DNA from: an uncultured Alphaproteobacteria bacterium
Lineage (GTDB): Bacteria > Pseudomonadota > Alphaproteobacteria > GCA-2731375
NCBI GenBank assembly: GCA_913049615.1
Contig: CAJWZI010000027.1
Coordinates: forward strand, 1-10,557
Direction: 5' to 3'
Length of the DNA: 10,557 nt
Shown here one piece after another: positions 8,509-10,557 of the stretch. A model generated the notes under the pieces. It ran no database searches, was not told where the DNA came from, and saw only the letters and a program-made list of their open reading frames with translations. How positions within the stretch are numbered: position 1 is the stretch's first letter; each line of letters begins with the position of its first letter. Made by a program: the position numbers and the translations under genes.

Positions 8509-9378
8509 TTATAAATTAGCTAGCACGTCACTTTCAAGACGGTTTAGATTCTTTTCGCAATCTCCCCGCTCCAAAAGTCCCAAGGGCACCAACAGACGGC
8601 TTACACCAAGCTGGCGAAAGGTTTCGAGACTTTCCATTCCGCTCTCGTAGTCGCGCCACAGAGAGGTAATTTCAATACTGTCCGGGTCGCGCTCCGCTGC
8701 ACTGGCGGCCGCTCGTAGTTTTATCAATATTTCACCTAACTCCCCGGCATTCCGGGCAAAACCAAACCAACCGTCTCCCATAGCGACCGTGCGCCGCAAA
8801 GCCGCCATGCTGTGCCCACCGATGATAACAGGTGGATGGGGACGCTGATTAGGTAACGGAAAACTCTTGAAACCGTGCCAATCCAAGAACTGGCTTTGAT
8901 ACTCAACCAAATTGCCGGACCAAACCTTCTTCATTGCGGTGAGATAATCATCAAAACGCTTTCCTCGATTTTCAAATGGTGTGCCCATGGCCTTGAATTC
9001 CTCAGCCAGCCAACCGACGCCCAGACCCAGCAGCAACCGGCCCCCTGAGAGATGATCGAGACTGGCAACCTGTTTTGCCAGCAACAATGGATTGCATTGC
9101 GGCAGTATATTGATGCCTGTACCCAGGCGCAGCCGCGTGGTATGGGCCGCCACGAAAGAAAGAGTGATCAGTGGATCGGTGAACGGGGTTTCCATAGGCA
9201 CGCCAATCCTTCCCGTGTTGTTATACGGATAGCGCGAGACGTAGTCCTGGGGGATGGCCACATGCTCGCCGGTCCAGACTGATTCAAAACCCATGGCTTC
9301 AATCCTCGCTACCAAAGGCAAAAGGCTCTTGGGCGCGTCGTCCTGCGCCATATTGACGCCAAACAGTCCTATCTTCAT
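8509..9378 (-). CDS. LLM class flavin-dependent oxidoreductase (probably F420-type)
   Basis: A 289-residue luciferase-like monooxygenase fold protein. Family marks are the N-terminal strand MKIGLFGVN, GFESVWTGEHVAIP (30-43), RLRLGTGINILPQCNP (82-97), SGGRLLLGLGVGW (111-123), the RFDDYLTAMKKVW segment (141-153) and HPPVIIGGHS (181-190). This arrangement is that of the F420-dependent LLM subgroup (TIGR03619-like) rather than bacterial luciferase itself. Members oxidise or reduce diverse organic substrates using F420 or FMN; neither cofactor nor substrate is settled here. I chose the ATG at 9378, which has GAGAG (9387-9391 on the minus strand) 8 bases upstream and gives the family's normal MKIGLF start; an in-frame TTG at 9396 would add six residues. 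It lies between the transketolase remnant and the exporter gene, all on one strand. Confidence 0.9.
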   Translation of the reverse strand: MKIGLFGVNMAQDDAPKSLLPLVARIEAMGFESVWTGEHVAIPQDYVSRYPYNNTGRIGVPMETPFTDPLITLSFVAAHTTRLRLGTGINILPQCNPLLLAKQVASLDHLSGGRLLLGLGVGWLAEEFKAMGTPFENRGKRFDDYLTAMKKVWSGNLVEYQSQFLDWHGFKSFPLPNQRPHPPVIIGGHSMAALRRTVAMGDGWFGFARNAGELGEILIKLRAAASAAERDPDSIEITSLWRDYESGMESLETFRQLGVSRLLVPLGLLERGDCEKNLNRLESDVLANL

Positions 9379-9398
9379 CGCTTCATCTCTCGGCAAGC

Positions 9399-9716
9399 TT
9401 AGGGGATCGCAGCTTCGCTCAAGCCACAGTGCTCGCGGACTTTCGCCGTGGGGTCAACGAGAGCAAATCCTTCGAGTATCCCTATCGGCCGCATAGATGT
9501 GGGGAGTTTTTGTGTCAATAACATCGCTACGGTGCCAACCAGACCACCGCTAGTACGGTGCTCCGCTGTCGTAACGACAGCGCCGGTCTCCGCAGCTAAC
9601 CTGGAGCCGCCCATTTGACCTAAACCGGCAATATGGAGGGCCCGCCAGAAATTGCAGCTATTTTGTAATGCTTGGCTTTCCTGGGTTGCAAGCCTGGCCG
9701 ACACGTGTTGCGTCAT
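9399..9716 (-). pseudogene. Transketolase C-terminal domain remnant
   Basis: The frame gives 105 residues. From about residue 40 on it reads as the end of a transketolase C-terminal domain: ETGAVVTTAEHRTSGGL (43-59, compare the family's tg.ivtvEeH...GGLG), then VAMLLTQ, MRPIGI (75-80) and REHCGLSEAAI (94-104). The pyrimidine-binding domain and the first half of the C-terminal domain are missing, and the first 39 residues are not recognisable. The TAA at 9399-9401 also cuts the usual last helix: in frame after it come ACREMKR and then TGA, which would overlap the LLM ATG by four bases. The ATG overlaps the dioxygenase stop (ATGA). Best read as a gene with a large internal deletion and a late nonsense mutation. 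A short expressed protein is possible but would lack the thiamine diphosphate site. Confidence 0.7.
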
Positions 9717-10555
9717 GAGGCCTGTTTCATAATCAATTCAGCCTGATCCTCGGGCACATAAGCGTAGGAACCGGGGCGAAAATCATAGCCCAGATCACCA
9801 AGCAGGCGCCGCTGACGCGGTGTGCACCGGTCGAGCACATCCCCTGTTACCGCATAATCATAGGGCCGCATAAACAGCTGGCAGTAATTATACAGCAGTG
9901 TCTTGCGCGCTCGACCTGAGTTGTTTTTAGATGGCCCATGCCAGAGGGAATGGGAGAAAAGAAAACAATCCCCCGCCTCGCCCATGAGGGGTACGGCGCC
10001 TGGCATCTCCGGCGACGGCTGCTTCTCGTCCAGTTCGGGGAACGGGCGCATATGACTGCCGGGAAATACAGTAAAATTAGAAGAATTGGGTTCGGATACA
10101 TCTGTCAACAGATATAACGCCTTCATGGCCAGAGGCCGGCTGCTTTCTGTGACACGAATTCGGCGTAGACCTTCGCCGCCATCGGTATGCGTGTAGCCAA
10201 GAAATTCCGGCGTAGAGGCGCGCACAATGGCTTGCGACATGCTAAATGCCAGATAAGGACCCATGATATCCACCACAAGATCAAAGATACCCGGCCTGTC
10301 GATCAAGTCGATGAAACACTGGTGATAGGACAGCAAGTCGCGGCGGTCCATAAAGTTTTCAGGGTCGGGATCGGCATGCTCCACCCACCCATAATGTCCG
10401 CGCGGCAAATCGGTAGGCTCCCACCCCGGTTTTGACCGCAAATCATCTACCTGTCCAACATAGAAGGCAACTTCATCGGGATCGAAGGCGCCCTTGACCA
10501 CAAAGTATCCGTCAATATCCCAGGCCCGCCGTTGGGTCTTTGTCAGATTTTGCAC
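9713..10555 (-). CDS. Phytanoyl-CoA dioxygenase family protein
   Basis: A 280-residue Fe(II)/2-oxoglutarate-dependent oxygenase of the PhyH family. The N-terminal IDGYFVVKGAFDPDEV (14-29) is the family's opening. The iron ligands are His123 and Asp125 in YTHTDGGEG and the distal His206 in SHSLWHGPSKN; Arg217 in GRARKTLLYNY is the likely 2-oxoglutarate anchor. FPGSHM at 164-169 is the typical segment before the distal histidine. The fold is complete. Members hydroxylate very different small molecules, so phytanoyl-CoA should not be assumed as substrate. The GTG at 10553-10555 gives a sensible N-terminus, but the frame is open to the window edge, so a start a few codons further upstream outside the window cannot be excluded. 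The TGA overlaps the ATG of the transketolase remnant. Confidence 0.92.
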   Translation of the reverse strand: MQNLTKTQRRAWDIDGYFVVKGAFDPDEVAFYVGQVDDLRSKPGWEPTDLPRGHYGWVEHADPDPENFMDRRDLLSYHQCFIDLIDRPGIFDLVVDIMGPYLAFSMSQAIVRASTPEFLGYTHTDGGEGLRRIRVTESSRPLAMKALYLLTDVSEPNSSNFTVFPGSHMRPFPELDEKQPSPEMPGAVPLMGEAGDCFLFSHSLWHGPSKNNSGRARKTLLYNYCQLFMRPYDYAVTGDVLDRCTPRQRRLLGDLGYDFRPGSYAYVPEDQAELIMKQAS

Positions 10556-10557
10556 GA

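Noticed and set aside
9379..9396. TTG start for the LLM oxidoreductase at 9396
   Set aside because: The ATG at 9378 has GAGAG 8 bases upstream and gives the normal MKIGLF start of the family.
9564..9582. Near-perfect 19-base palindrome (9-bp arms around one base)
   Set aside because: It lies within the conserved GAVVTTAEH part of the transketolase remnant, so coding constraint explains most of it. No T-run or second copy was seen.
9603..9632. IAGLGQMGG in the unrecognised N-terminal part of the transketolase remnant, resembling a dinucleotide-binding GLGxMG motif
   Set aside because: The match is only a few residues, no beta-alpha-beta context follows, and it runs directly into transketolase sequence. 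Most likely chance.

Overview
The window looks like a piece of a proteobacterial chromosome, most likely alphaproteobacterial and Rhodospirillales-like. That is an inference from the gene families and their style (a GldG-like/DUF4340 ABC transporter cluster, HtpG, an F420-type LLM oxidoreductase and a phytanoyl-CoA dioxygenase), not from a marker gene. Coding density is very high. No gap exceeds 170 bases, and I saw no rRNA, tRNA, CRISPR array or insertion sequence.

Positions 1-5823 (+ strand) form one tightly packed, probably co-transcribed run. It holds the 3' end of an ABC ATPase, its six-helix ABC-2 permease, a membrane-anchored GldG-like periplasmic protein with a C-terminal coiled coil, a membrane-anchored DUF4340 protein, and the chaperone htpG. 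Junctions overlap by one base or are separated by 11-13 bases. The first four genes are the parts of one GldA/GldF/GldG-type export or envelope complex. Nothing else in the window suggests gliding, so the substrate is unknown.

Positions 5824-5989 are the only sizeable gap. They hold a REPIN-like element: two near-identical imperfect palindromes in inverted orientation, about 100 bp end to end, ending just before the ribosome binding site of the next gene.

Positions 5990-7684 (+) encode a complete medium/long-chain type acyl-CoA synthetase. It converges on the minus-strand run, and the two stop codons share the palindrome TTAA.

Positions 7681-10557 (-) are, in transcription order: a phytanoyl-CoA dioxygenase family protein (its start may lie off the window), a remnant of a transketolase C-terminal domain, an LLM-class flavin oxidoreductase, and a TauE/SafE-type membrane exporter. 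The dioxygenase and the remnant are joined by an ATGA overlap. The remnant's frame, read past its TAA, would meet the LLM gene in a second ATGA overlap, which suggests that a larger functional gene has decayed. Two oxygenase-type enzymes next to a TSUP exporter suggest catabolism of a small organic compound, possibly a sulfonate. That link is inference only.
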